Assembly (NCBI RefSeq): GCF_022376445.1
Contig: NW_025955587.1
Span: forward strand, 1 to 19,654
DNA from: Fomitopsis serialis
Lineage: Eukaryota > Basidiomycota > Agaricomycetes > Polyporales > Fomitopsidaceae
Direction of reading: 5' to 3'
Length of the DNA: 19,654 nt
A program made the translations under genes and the position numbers. Of this stretch, positions 1 to 8,733 are shown in pieces (positions within the stretch are counted from its first letter, which is position 1; each line of letters starts with the position of its first letter). The notes under the pieces are model-generated. The model saw only the letters and a program-made list of their open reading frames with translations. It was not told the DNA's origin and searched no databases.

Positions 1-75
1 GCTTGAAGCCCTGTACTGGACCGCATAACAAACATTGAATGCCTTGTGTACAGTATTACAAAGATTACTTATAAG

Positions 76-94
76 CCACATAGCCTATATGTGG
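76..94. repeat. Perfect hairpin, 7-bp stem
   Basis: CCACATA at 76-82 and TATGTGG at 88-94 are exact reverse complements around a 5-base loop (GCCTA). It lies 8 bases before the telomere-like tract. No function can be assigned. Confidence 0.5.
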
Positions 95-102
95 TGCATA
101 CA

Positions 103-117
103 TAGGGTTAGGGTTAG
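103..117 (+). repeat. Short interstitial TTAGGG-type tract
   Basis: Positions 103-117 read as two and a half copies of TTAGGG, the telomere unit used by most filamentous fungi. The tract is too short to be a telomere, and conserved genes follow it. Chance occurrence of 15 bases is possible, so this is only a weak hint of subtelomeric origin, a repaired break or a telomere-repeat-binding site. Confidence 0.5.
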
Positions 118-855
118 AAGGAGTTAAAGACAAAAATTAAGGCCCGCCCAGCCGAGGCCGAACGGGACAGGGAAATATTGAGACGGTGCATGAGCCGAAG
201 CCATACAAACCGAAGGGCCCCCTGAGGACATGGTCGCCGTGCTATGAGAGACCCCCACGGCCAACACCCCCGGGACGTGAAGGGGTGTTCCATCAAGGTA
301 AGTATGAGTTGCGCAGATGTCTGCCTCAGCCTCTTATACTGGACTGCCCGACGCACGGACCATCTCCATTCAGGGCAGGCCGAGTCGACCCAAGATGTGG
401 GCGCCCCTATCAGGTGACCCGAGTATATGGGCGTCTGTGTAAGTACACGATCGAGCCCAACTGTAACATCCGTTACATCGCTCCTGCGCTCAACTCGGGC
501 CAATTGCCTCGCATTCCTTGCTCACTAACTGCTGCTTCTCCCGTTTGCTACCACCTTTCTCGTTACAATACCCTGAGCGCGCTCAGCAGTGCATACCACG
601 ACGTGCGGACGTTCAAACATTACATGAACTCGCCGAGCAGTGCGGTCAGGCCGGCGGGGTATTAGGAGTGGAACCTGGACGCATCATACGTGTCCTATCA
701 CGGCATAGAGATCTACACTCATAGTCCGGTCCGTTGTAGGGTATCCATTGCAAGGTGAGCGCCGCTGTCTCAGCGTGGACATTGGATTGCACCGCAGCAA
801 GGCGCCATGCTCATGCGCAGCCCGATATTCCTCCTCGAGGCAGCAGTCAGACCTC

Positions 856-3800
856 ATGTCCTACTCCGACTATGGCGCATCTATTTCCGACTATGATACT
901 ACCGAGTCACGTCCGGACAAGGCGTTGGTCGTAGAGTGCAAATATGATGAAGCCGTGCGGAAGATACGCTTCAGCTCTACTCGGACATGCTCGTACGAAC
1001 TGCTCAGGCAGAGGGTGAGTCTTGCTCATTTAACCCCGTCTCCCTAGCTTGACTGAGTCACAGGTAGAACAAGGTTTCTCTCTGTTCACCACACCGTTCG
1101 CCATCACATACACAGACGACGATGGCGAAGTCACCGACATCTGTACCGAACCTGACTTGACCGAGGCTATACGCTACTTCTCCCCGGTTCACGAAGAGCG
1201 CCCCATCTCATCATCCTCGTCTATCATGTCCGGCCGCAGCCTTACGCGAGGTAAGATCACGCTACGCGTTCGAATAACCGTGGAGTACGACGGTCCGAGT
1301 CTATCGGATACGTCCTCTCTCGTCAGTCTGGAAGAATACAATAACCGCAATGGGAGCGAACTATCTCTATCTCCCAGTCAAGCGCCGCGGGGTGAGGTCG
1401 ATGACGACTCCGTCACGGTCAGTTCGAAAGACATGGGCTCGAAGTACGATGTCTACCGGACGCAGGGAACGAAGACGGTGGTCATGGCTGCCAGTCGAGA
1501 ACCGCTCATCAGCAAGTCTCCTCAGCCATCAACGCATGCGTCGCAATGGAGAATGGCTCCTCAACAAGCCTCCATCCTTCTCTCACATCCGAATTCTCCA
1601 AAGCGCATCCAACTCTCAGGATGTCCGTATGCTGGAGCCAGACCCTTTCGCTGACGGACACTCGCACGTGGATTCTTCCGACGTCTTTGAGCGATTGAAA
1701 CTCGAAGATGGCCATCACCCAGGTTCAAGCCATGGATCCTCAACCCTTCACTCCGAGCGCGGCGCCGCATGGCTACGTGACCAGAATGCGCGTACGATCA
1801 AGTCGATGCTTGGCGATATGCCGTCGCCCTCAGAAGACTCCTTTGGAGTGCATGCGTCTGATGCCGCCGACAGGCGTTCAGTACTCAGCGGAGAACTCGC
1901 CCTGCATCAAGACTCAAGCGGGAAATACTATTACGCCTACACAGTGGGCAGTTCGTATGCAGCGTCGCATGACTCAGACGAGGACGCGAGCGATTTGAAC
2001 CGCTCGAGTGTCCAGGTCGAACCCGCCCTGAGCCGCCCGACCTCGATGGAAATTCACGGAGCCGACATGCACGATGAATCTCGTCCTTCTGGGAGCGATC
2101 TCAAGCGTTCTGTGTCCAACACGGCTACATCTTCGTCCGCATCGAATCCATTCGCCGATCCGGGAGCAAGCGCAGAGGTAGTCTATCCTGCCGACTTCAT
2201 CCACCCGGACGTACCACCAGAGGTGCTGCAATTCATCACCACCATCCCACCCACTCCCCCGCGCGACCCGCCGACATGCTCGAACTGCACGATCATCCTC
2301 GACGCGATACGATATGTCTGTTCCACATGCGGCGAGAAACGACCGATGTCGCCGTCCGCGAGCTCCGACTCGTCGGGCAAGGGAAAAGACAGGGCGATTG
2401 ACTATGACGCGCGTTCGGCGAATGGCTTGCACGCTTACCCACCGTCTCCTCGCTCGAACAGCTACCCCTCGTCTTCTCCCACCGTCTCATCCTCCTCCAA
2501 CTCCTCGTGGTCTGTCGTGTCAGGGTCTGAGTACTCGCACGTCCCCATGCGGTCCTTCTCCGACAGTACCATCAATACCCACGCCAGCAGCAATGGGAAG
2601 CGCCGCCCGCCCAAGCCACTGCCCGCCATCCCTACTTCTTCTACCGCCAACTCGTCTTCTACTCTCGTACCGCGGATGATGGTAAATGGGAATGGACACG
2701 GTCCGTACCCCAGCCGAAACAGTGGAGTCATAGGATACGAGCTGTGTTGGGAATGCCTACCGGGCGCCGGAGTGACGCATGCACTCGAGATGAGCGTAGC
2801 TCCCGGCAGCTCGCCCGTGCTTGGGAACTGGTCTACGTCAGGCGAAGACGCCCTGTCTCAATGGCGGCGGACGGCGCCGAGTCAGAAAGGCCAGTTGCGG
2901 CACGCGTACGTCGAAAAGAGCTGGGGCCACCGCGGATGGCAGGACGTTGGTAGGTCGACTGCGTGTGTGAATGACAGCGCCAGTGTGACTGAAGCATGTC
3001 GCGTGCGCTATAGAGCAAGACGATCGGGACAGCTGTAACTGTTCGACGTGTGGGACTGCGATCGTCAATAGCCGCTTCAAATGCGCGTCTTGCGAAGATT
3101 TCAATCTGTGCAAGGCTTGCTATAGGTGTGTTTGGGTTGCTGACATTTACGTGCGTGCAATCCTTACATTGATCTCTCGCTGTACAGCCAGGTCCATGAG
3201 ATCCATCCGTCGCATGCGTTCTTAATCGTCCCGGATAAGATTGGGAGGCCAAGAGCGGGCTCAGGAAGTACTGGCATGCCATTCATGCGGCCAATGTCCA
3301 ACGACGGAGAGTATTGTAAGTCGCTGATCTGATCCAGATAGAAGCTCGTAATAAAGGATCACACAGCGCTGAAGCACCCAGGGGTAAAATGCATGTAGTA
3401 AGTTCTAGATAAAGTCTCCAATGCAAATCCAAGCTGACATGTGTGGCGTAGCTGTATGCAAGATATCATCGGCGCGAGGTTCCACTGTGCAATCTGCGAT
3501 GCAGTTGACATCTGTCAAAATTGCGAAGCTGCCGGCCTTCCGGGTAACCTTGATAGCACAGAGACGGGACACAGCTCATCTCACATCATGATCAAGGTGT
3601 GCTCGAGCTCTGCGTCCATGTCCAGATCCTTTCCTGACGTTCTCATAGATCCCATACCCACTTCCGAATGCAGAGCTACAGACCGCCAGTGAACGCGCTA
3701 AGAGCCTATGGAGCGGACGCGACGCCGCGACTGGCCAGATCGTGAGGTCCCGTCGGAACTCGCTCCTGTCGACCTACGACAGAACGGTTCTCGGTGTTGG

Positions 3801-4706
3801 GTCGCGCAGTGGACCGTCATCTGCGGATGGCACGACCTCCAATGCCAGCTCGGAAGACCACGGCGTCAGATGCGACGCATGTAACGAGGTAACATCGGCT
3901 TCTTGTGAGGCGTACAAGTGAAAACTGAAGCCGTGCGCAGCGGATCATCGGGGTACGCTATCAATGCGCGTCGTGTTCGTCTCTACCGAAGGCCTACAGT
4001 CTAGTAAGTATTTGCTGTCTTACTGCAGTGTACATCTACTGACGCGTTTGTAGTGCGCTAAATGTGAAGAACGCTCTTACGTCGTTCACGACTCTATGCA
4101 TGTCTTCTTCAAGTTGCATCGCCCGCTGGATCGCCCGCTGCAGATAGAATACCCTCTAGTTCCGCGAGTGTGCGTGCGCCCACGGACCGATCTGACACAA
4201 GAGCTGACAGATACCTCACAACAGATACAAGTACCCTGTTGGCCCGACAGACGGCAGGTTCGATCCAGGGAACCCGAAAGGTGTGTGTGATACTAGTGGC
4301 TGATTGACCTGGCTGATGTGACTGCGTACGCGGCTTAGCTTATTTGAATAACCTGCTTCATCCAACTGCACTGTGCGACCGGTGCATGACGCGGCCAGCC
4401 GGGGTGTGGTTCCGGTGCGCGTATTGCGCGATGGACCTCTGCGAAACTTGCCAGGAGATGGATACGCATAACGACAACCACGTGTTCATCATGTTCAAGT
4501 CATTGGTGCGTCCTCTGCCGTTCACTACCACTTGCGGTCACGTTGACGGCCGACATCCTTTGGCAACAGATCGATATATCTCTGCTCAAGTAAGTGATTT
4601 GCCACCTGCTCTATTCTCGTCACTGACCACCTGTGTTCGCAGGCGTTTCTCCGACTTGAACAACCCGCAGCCTATCATTCCCTATCCGATTTACAACATT
4701 CTGTAG
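856..4706 (+). CDS. PB1 and multiple ZZ-type zinc finger protein (NBR1/p62-like)
   Basis: Likely a scaffold or selective-autophagy-receptor type protein of about 1038 aa. Coding exons: 856-1014, 1064-1443, 1526-2949, 3014-3125, 3188-3315, 3367-3397, 3452-3596, 3649-3888, 3941-4003, 4054-4167, 4211-4280, 4339-4505, 4570-4589 and 4643-4706; total 3117 nt, divisible by three. Residues about 15-90 form a PB1 domain: a basic first strand (ECKYDEAVRKIRF) and an acidic OPCA-like loop (YTDDDGEVTD). A long Ser/Pro-rich linker follows, then ZZ fingers near residues 431-600 (split), 662-705, 743-790, 866-915 and 967-1010, each with C-x2-C pairs. Metazoan NBR1 has a four-tryptophan (FW) domain; none is visible here, and the protein ends about 25 residues after the last ZZ. 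The 1444-1525 intron is the least certain junction. The start is the ATG just before the PB1 region; an upstream exon is possible. Family is clear, cellular role is inferred. Confidence 0.82.
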
Positions 4707-4810
4707 TTACACTATGATGAGCGGGTATCTCGGGGCTACGCCGTCTGCTTTGTTACCGTGCTAATTGTGCTAGACATTCTTTGAACCCTGCAAGCTAGTC
4801 CTCACTGTTT

Positions 4811-5557
4811 TCACCCATGCCTTTTTACCTCTATCATCTGCGCAAGTATTGTATTGATTGTTGTATTGACCATGACATCATATTCATCAGCATTGAGATG
4901 CATATGCCTTTGGGGGAGCAGGACTATCTGAATCACGGCTACACTGACCAGGTCCGTGACATTGGGGAAAGGCGGTTTGCAAGATTCGGGGTCTGCTCTA
5001 TATGCGCCAAAGGGTTTTTCGCATGCGTCAAAGAACGAATCTGCGACTTCCGTCCGATCACAGACCTCGAAATCTAGTTGCAGCTTCGACACGGTGGATG
5101 GTATACTTGTGAGTATCGGATCCCATGTGAACAACGGTGGTTTCCGAAGTTCATCACGATGGCTGAAGTCGATCTTGATTTGCAGGTGTCGAAGAGTAGG
5201 ATAATTCAACGAGGCCAGACCGGCAAACGCAGGAACTTGGCCGAGATGATTATTCTCCGGTGACCCAGGCCATATGCACGCCAGACGCAACTGTTGGTTT
5301 TCTGAGGTCACTTCGGTGCACAGGCGATACCCTAGTCGATCTGAATCTGAACCGCTATCACTGGCATCGACGTCTGCCGCATAGAGATTGTGCCAGTGGC
5401 CGTTAACTCGCAGAGTGAGGGCCTCGACTTGCGACGCAATATCGCCCAGAGCGGGGCCAAGGTCTGAACGAGCCATTAGTGCCTCTGCCTCGTGCGTGGA
5501 CATCTGATCAATGGTGAAGGTCAAATCAAACCGCGTCGTGGCGGGGAATTCCATCAT
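4811..5557 (-). pseudogene. F-box/LRR-like protein, C-terminal relic lacking the F-box
   Basis: A single open frame runs to a stop at 4811; the first ATG is at 5557, giving about 248 aa. The start (MMEFPATTRFDLTF) and later segments such as LNYPTLRHLQIKI and STVSKLQLDFEV resemble the C-terminal leucine-rich part of basidiomycete F-box proteins. No F-box is present, and no upstream exon is possible because MED4 coding sequence on the same strand ends only 33 bp before this ATG. A splice-acceptor-like TGTGCAG lies in that gap, as if an internal exon of a former gene survives. It is most likely a headless remnant carried in, or read from, the MED4 3' region. It might still be expressed, since the frame is intact. 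Confidence 0.55.
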
Positions 5558-5590
5558 TTTCAGAAGGTCCTGCACAATGTACAATACACC

Positions 5591-6395
5591 TTACAAGTCC
5601 GGATTGAGGTCCAGGTCGAGATCGAAGAACTGCTGCTGAGGAGCACGGAGGTCTGGTCGGTACGGGTTCGCAGCGGGACCCATCATGTCGGGATGCTCGG
5701 GAGATTTTGGCTGCACGGTGGGTGCTGCAGTGGGCGCTCAATTAGATTGAGATGGATCAATGAGAGGGGATAATTCACGCACCTTTACCGACGGAGTGCG
5801 TCTCGCCGAGCAAACCTAGCGGCGCCTCGTCGTTCATGTGCCCACGACGCATTTTCTCCTCGTTCGGGAAAGGGGGGAAGAAGAGCGGAGGAGGGGGCTG
5901 CCCTGGGAGTGTGAGATCGGGCATGTTTGGTGGCGCGGACGTGAATGCGGACAGGCTCTGCGCATAGGCGAGCAGTTCGGGGTAGGGGATTGCAGCTGCA
6001 TGGCGAACGCAAATTCATTATTAAGTTAGACAACGCCGAGTTTCAACTGATGCACCACGGCGTACCTGTTTTCGCTTCTTCGATGGCTTTGAGTCGCTCC
6101 TCGCCTTCCTTGACGGTTTCCTCTAGTTCTCTCCTCCCCCTTCGAGGGAGCCCACCACATCTCGCCACTCACTGTCAAGCTCGAGAACCTCCGCCTTCAG
6201 CGCTTCGATTCGCCGCTGTCGTACCTGATGCGCCCGTGCGCACTGCACCGCGGCTGCGAGTGCTGCATCGACCTCGAGGAACGCCGATACTGGCGGCGTG
6301 GGTGGAGGCTTAGATTGTGCGGGCCCGAGCGAGAGAAATAATTGCTGTGACAAGGTTTGGAGTTGGTTGAGTGGCTCGAGGAGGATTGACGACAT
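5591..6395 (-). CDS. MED4: Mediator of RNA polymerase II transcription subunit 4
   Basis: MED4 is a middle-module subunit of Mediator, the nuclear bridge between activators and RNA polymerase II. Exons on the minus strand: 6395-6066, 5995-5783, 5724-5591. Recognisable in order: N-terminus MSSILLEPLNQLQTLSQQLF, Pro-rich turn, coiled-coil stretch HQVRQRRIEALKAEVLELD, then EWRDV, IPYPELLAYAQSLSAFTSAP, the GLLGETHSVG segment, and the acidic tail FFDLDLDLNPDL. The spliced length is 677 nt; one more base gives 678 (225 aa). The frame breaks at the five-C run 6136-6140 (plus strand): the frame before reaches a stop after EGGGEN, and the conserved ELEETVKEGEERLKAIEEAK continues one frame over. The gene is essential in yeast, so a sequencing gap is more likely than a null allele. 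An in-frame ATG at 6431 is an alternative start. Confidence 0.9.
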
Positions 6396-6789
6396 GGAGG
6401 CGGGTGGCCTATCTCGTCCTGCGGCAGACATATCTCCTAGTAAGCAGAACCTTCGGAGATATAGTATAGCTGCGAGTGGTGTACGCGTCAATCAACGACG
6501 TTCGCAACTTGAAGGGATCACAACATACGCTTTGAGCATTGTCGGTGGCCACAGGCCCACGAACGACAGCTGAGCTACAAGCCAGTTACTTAAAACGGCA
6601 GGCGTTCAACTTGATCGATGATCTCGCCAAACAAACATCAGCCACAACGCTTTCGTCGTCGCTACTCCGATCACTCGCTCAAGCTCGCTCCCCAACGAAA
6701 CACTATATGCTGTCTTCTTAATGTTGTTCTCACCTCTCAGCCTGGTACTCGACCTGGAATACAGACGCATCGACTCATTGGAACATGAT
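6396..6789. other. MED4 upstream region
   Basis: This stretch should contain the MED4 promoter and leader on the minus strand. A plus-strand frame (about 6539-6720, 60 codons) contains a peptide-like run SYLKRQAFNLIDDLAKQTS, but it matches no family I know and lacks a clear continuation. An AT-rich TATAGTATAG motif sits near 6460, about 65 bp upstream of the MED4 start codon. No gene is called. Confidence 0.4.
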
Positions 6790-7940
6790 CAATACGGCTA
6801 TACAGATGAGTCTCATGTCTGCAGCCCGACTTTCTCTTGCATCTCCGAGTCCGAGTTTATGGGCCTACATGGCGTTCTATCCGTGTTCGGGCAATCAGCA
6901 GCTAGAGACCTCTCTATTCAGGTCAAGACAGGCCCTCATCTACGTCAAATACCTTGGCAATGGTGGATTGTACACTCGTATGCACGCGGACACGAAAATC
7001 TCGGATAGTTAAGGCCAGATGCTGGCAGCGCAGGCATACGGTGTACGCGAATCCCACATGATTGTGCTGCACAAGCCAGTGAGTCGAAATGCCCACCTGT
7101 TCTGTTGCAAGTCAGCACCGCTGCTCAACCGTCTCACAGTGGAAGGCCACCGAATACGACAGTCCAAGGCCACTTGCCTTGTCCCCGTAGAGATTCCATC
7201 TCCATCACTTCATCGTGCTTGGCGAGTGGGTGGATGCGCCACGCATCGATTTACTCTATCGCTATATGTCCTCGTCCTGCAGGCTGTAGTGCACACATAT
7301 TGACATCGCCCTGCGAGGCTTCTCAGAAGTCCTCCCGAAACTGCCCGACTTACGCGACTGGCAAGATGTAGACGAAGCGGAGCAGCCACTGGAGCCTGTT
7401 CATATCACGTCCCTGGTCTATTTTGGTTTCAGCATCCCTGGATCCCGAACCAATTTCTGGATGTTGGACATCCCAAAGGGGACCTCTTTCCCGCGTACGA
7501 CATCCATTGGCATGGCACTGCGGAGTTCTCGAAGACCTGAGCAGAGCTTCCCCTGCTCTGCGTACGATCGCCTCGGCTCCCAGTGCACACAGCTCTCGCT
7601 CACCTTGTCATCCGGAAGTAGGAAGTCAGTATTTCTGGTGTCGCCCGATTACCACTTCTGTATGAGGTGGGAATGGTCGGGCAGCTTCCATCGCGTGACG
7701 CTGTCCCGTTGCTTTGTCGGCTTCAACCATTCACTGCCCTCCGGTCGCTCACTATAGCTACTCCTACGCTCGCGAACATCCGGAAGAGCAATGGTAATCG
7801 GAGGTGGCGTTCGCCTGTGTCTCGCGCAGCGCCACGACGTTGACCCTCGACGTCCCGCGTGCGATGCTGTCGACTGTTTCACGACTTCGGTCGGTGGTTC
7901 TCCTGTCGGTCGCTGGGGCGCATGCTGCCCTCACGTCAAA
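6790..7940 (+). pseudogene. Decayed F-box/LRR-like gene
   Basis: Protein-like segments in different frames follow one another in the order expected of a basidiomycete F-box protein. They include a serine-rich piece with LWAYMAF (about 6790-7010), SAPLLNRLTVEG (about 7110-7150), a 155-codon open stretch 7290-7757 containing ALRGFSEVLPKLPDLRDW, HITSLVYFGFSIPG and FPRTTSIGMALRSS, and TLDVPRAMLSTVSRLRS (about 7840-7890). Frames switch without convincing splice sites and stops intervene, so no full protein can be assembled. FPRTTSIGMAL resembles FPATTRFDLTF in the minus-strand relic at 4811-5557, which suggests related copies flanking MED4. Borders are approximate and the F-box itself was not found. 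Confidence 0.4.
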
Positions 7941-8733
7941 CGCCTTAGGCTGGCCCATGCTGACGAGATCATGAAGTTGAGTATACTGGCGTACCGCTGT
8001 AGATGGGCAAGATGTTGGGTATGCCGTTGGACGAAGTGGGTCTAGTAATGCTTGGCCGAGGAGATCCTGGTTCTTGCGTGCAAGCTCGTTCTCGAAGGAA
8101 ACCGACGGTACCATCTAAGAGGTTGAGGCCTTCAGGATGAATTCGGTCTACCACGATACGTATTTGAGGTGAGCACCTGTCATTCGCACGTTCACTGTTC
8201 CTATGTATCCTACATATGCATATGCATCACAGCTGACGTGTTGTTGCAGATGTATAGCCGCGGTATGCACACTGAAACTTGAGAACGCCTTTGGCCGCGG
8301 CGCTGGATTTCACGTGTCATGTATGCCAGTGGCAATGCCGCCAATCAGTTGTGCTTTTCCTGTGCGAAATCCGTCAGGTCCGATACACCACTGCCTCATA
8401 GCCCCCTTCGATATTTAATCAGTTGCGAAGCGAGAATACGCACTCATACCCGACAACCTGTGGGTACATAGATGCCAACGGATAGACGCGTGAGCAAAGA
8501 ATGCAGTACTTCAGCCACTGCGTGAGAGCTGTTCTGCCAGTGTACAGCATTCTGTTGGTATATCATCTCGTGAGCCCAAGTCCACTCCCCCTTCCACATT
8601 CTGACTTGCATTTGTGTTCACAGCTGTTCTTTTCTCTTCCAATCCACAAAGTGTTGCGCACACACCGGGGGAGTGCATCGCACTGATTCACTGTTAATCG
8701 CGCAGTCCATTCCAACGCAGTTCACGCGTCGTG
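7941..8733. other. Intergenic region upstream of the F-box gene
   Basis: No gene is recognised. Several short frames exist on both strands but none resembles a family. One plus-strand stretch has an intron-like structure (GTGAGC at about 8169, acceptor TTGTTGCAG at about 8250) followed by a frame with CTLKLENAFGRGAGF; I cannot assign it. The last 200 bases, which include pyrimidine-rich runs near 8580-8650, are probably the promoter and leader of the F-box gene. Confidence 0.35.

Larger units (their letters stand above)
1..855. other. Upstream region with no recognisable gene
   Basis: No reading frame here resembles a known family. The longest plus-strand frame (about 186-665) is rich in Pro, Arg and Cys with no recognisable motif, and it contains an intron-like stretch (GTAAGT near 299, CAG near 335). 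It could be a 5' leader, a non-coding transcript or chance. The left end holds a small perfect hairpin (76-94) and a telomere-like tract (103-117). The last 100 bases are probably promoter or 5' leader of the PB1/ZZ gene, whose likely start is at 856. A GTGAGC donor-like site at about 755 hints at a leader intron. Confidence 0.5.

Noticed and set aside
186..665. 159-codon plus-strand frame as a gene
   Set aside because: No family resemblance, odd Pro/Cys/Arg composition, and an embedded intron-like segment; not enough to call.
4054..4280. Apparent double frame shift in the fourth ZZ region
   Set aside because: A 43-nt intron 4168-4210 (GTGTGC...CTGACAG) joins PLVPR to IPHNRYKYPVGPTDGRFD in frame, so no damage is needed.
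4506..4642. Read-through end of the PB1/ZZ gene without splicing
   Set aside because: Two introns around a 20-nt exon (4570-4589) give FKSLIDISLLKRFSDLNNPQ and a total length divisible by three, a better fit than the read-through tail.
6066..6180. Intron starting at GTGAGT inside MED4 exon 1 to explain the frame break
   Set aside because: It would remove the conserved SEWRDV segment; no acceptor restores the following coiled coil.
7764..8114. 116-codon minus-strand frame
   Set aside because: It is opposite an F-box relic and has no recognisable motif.
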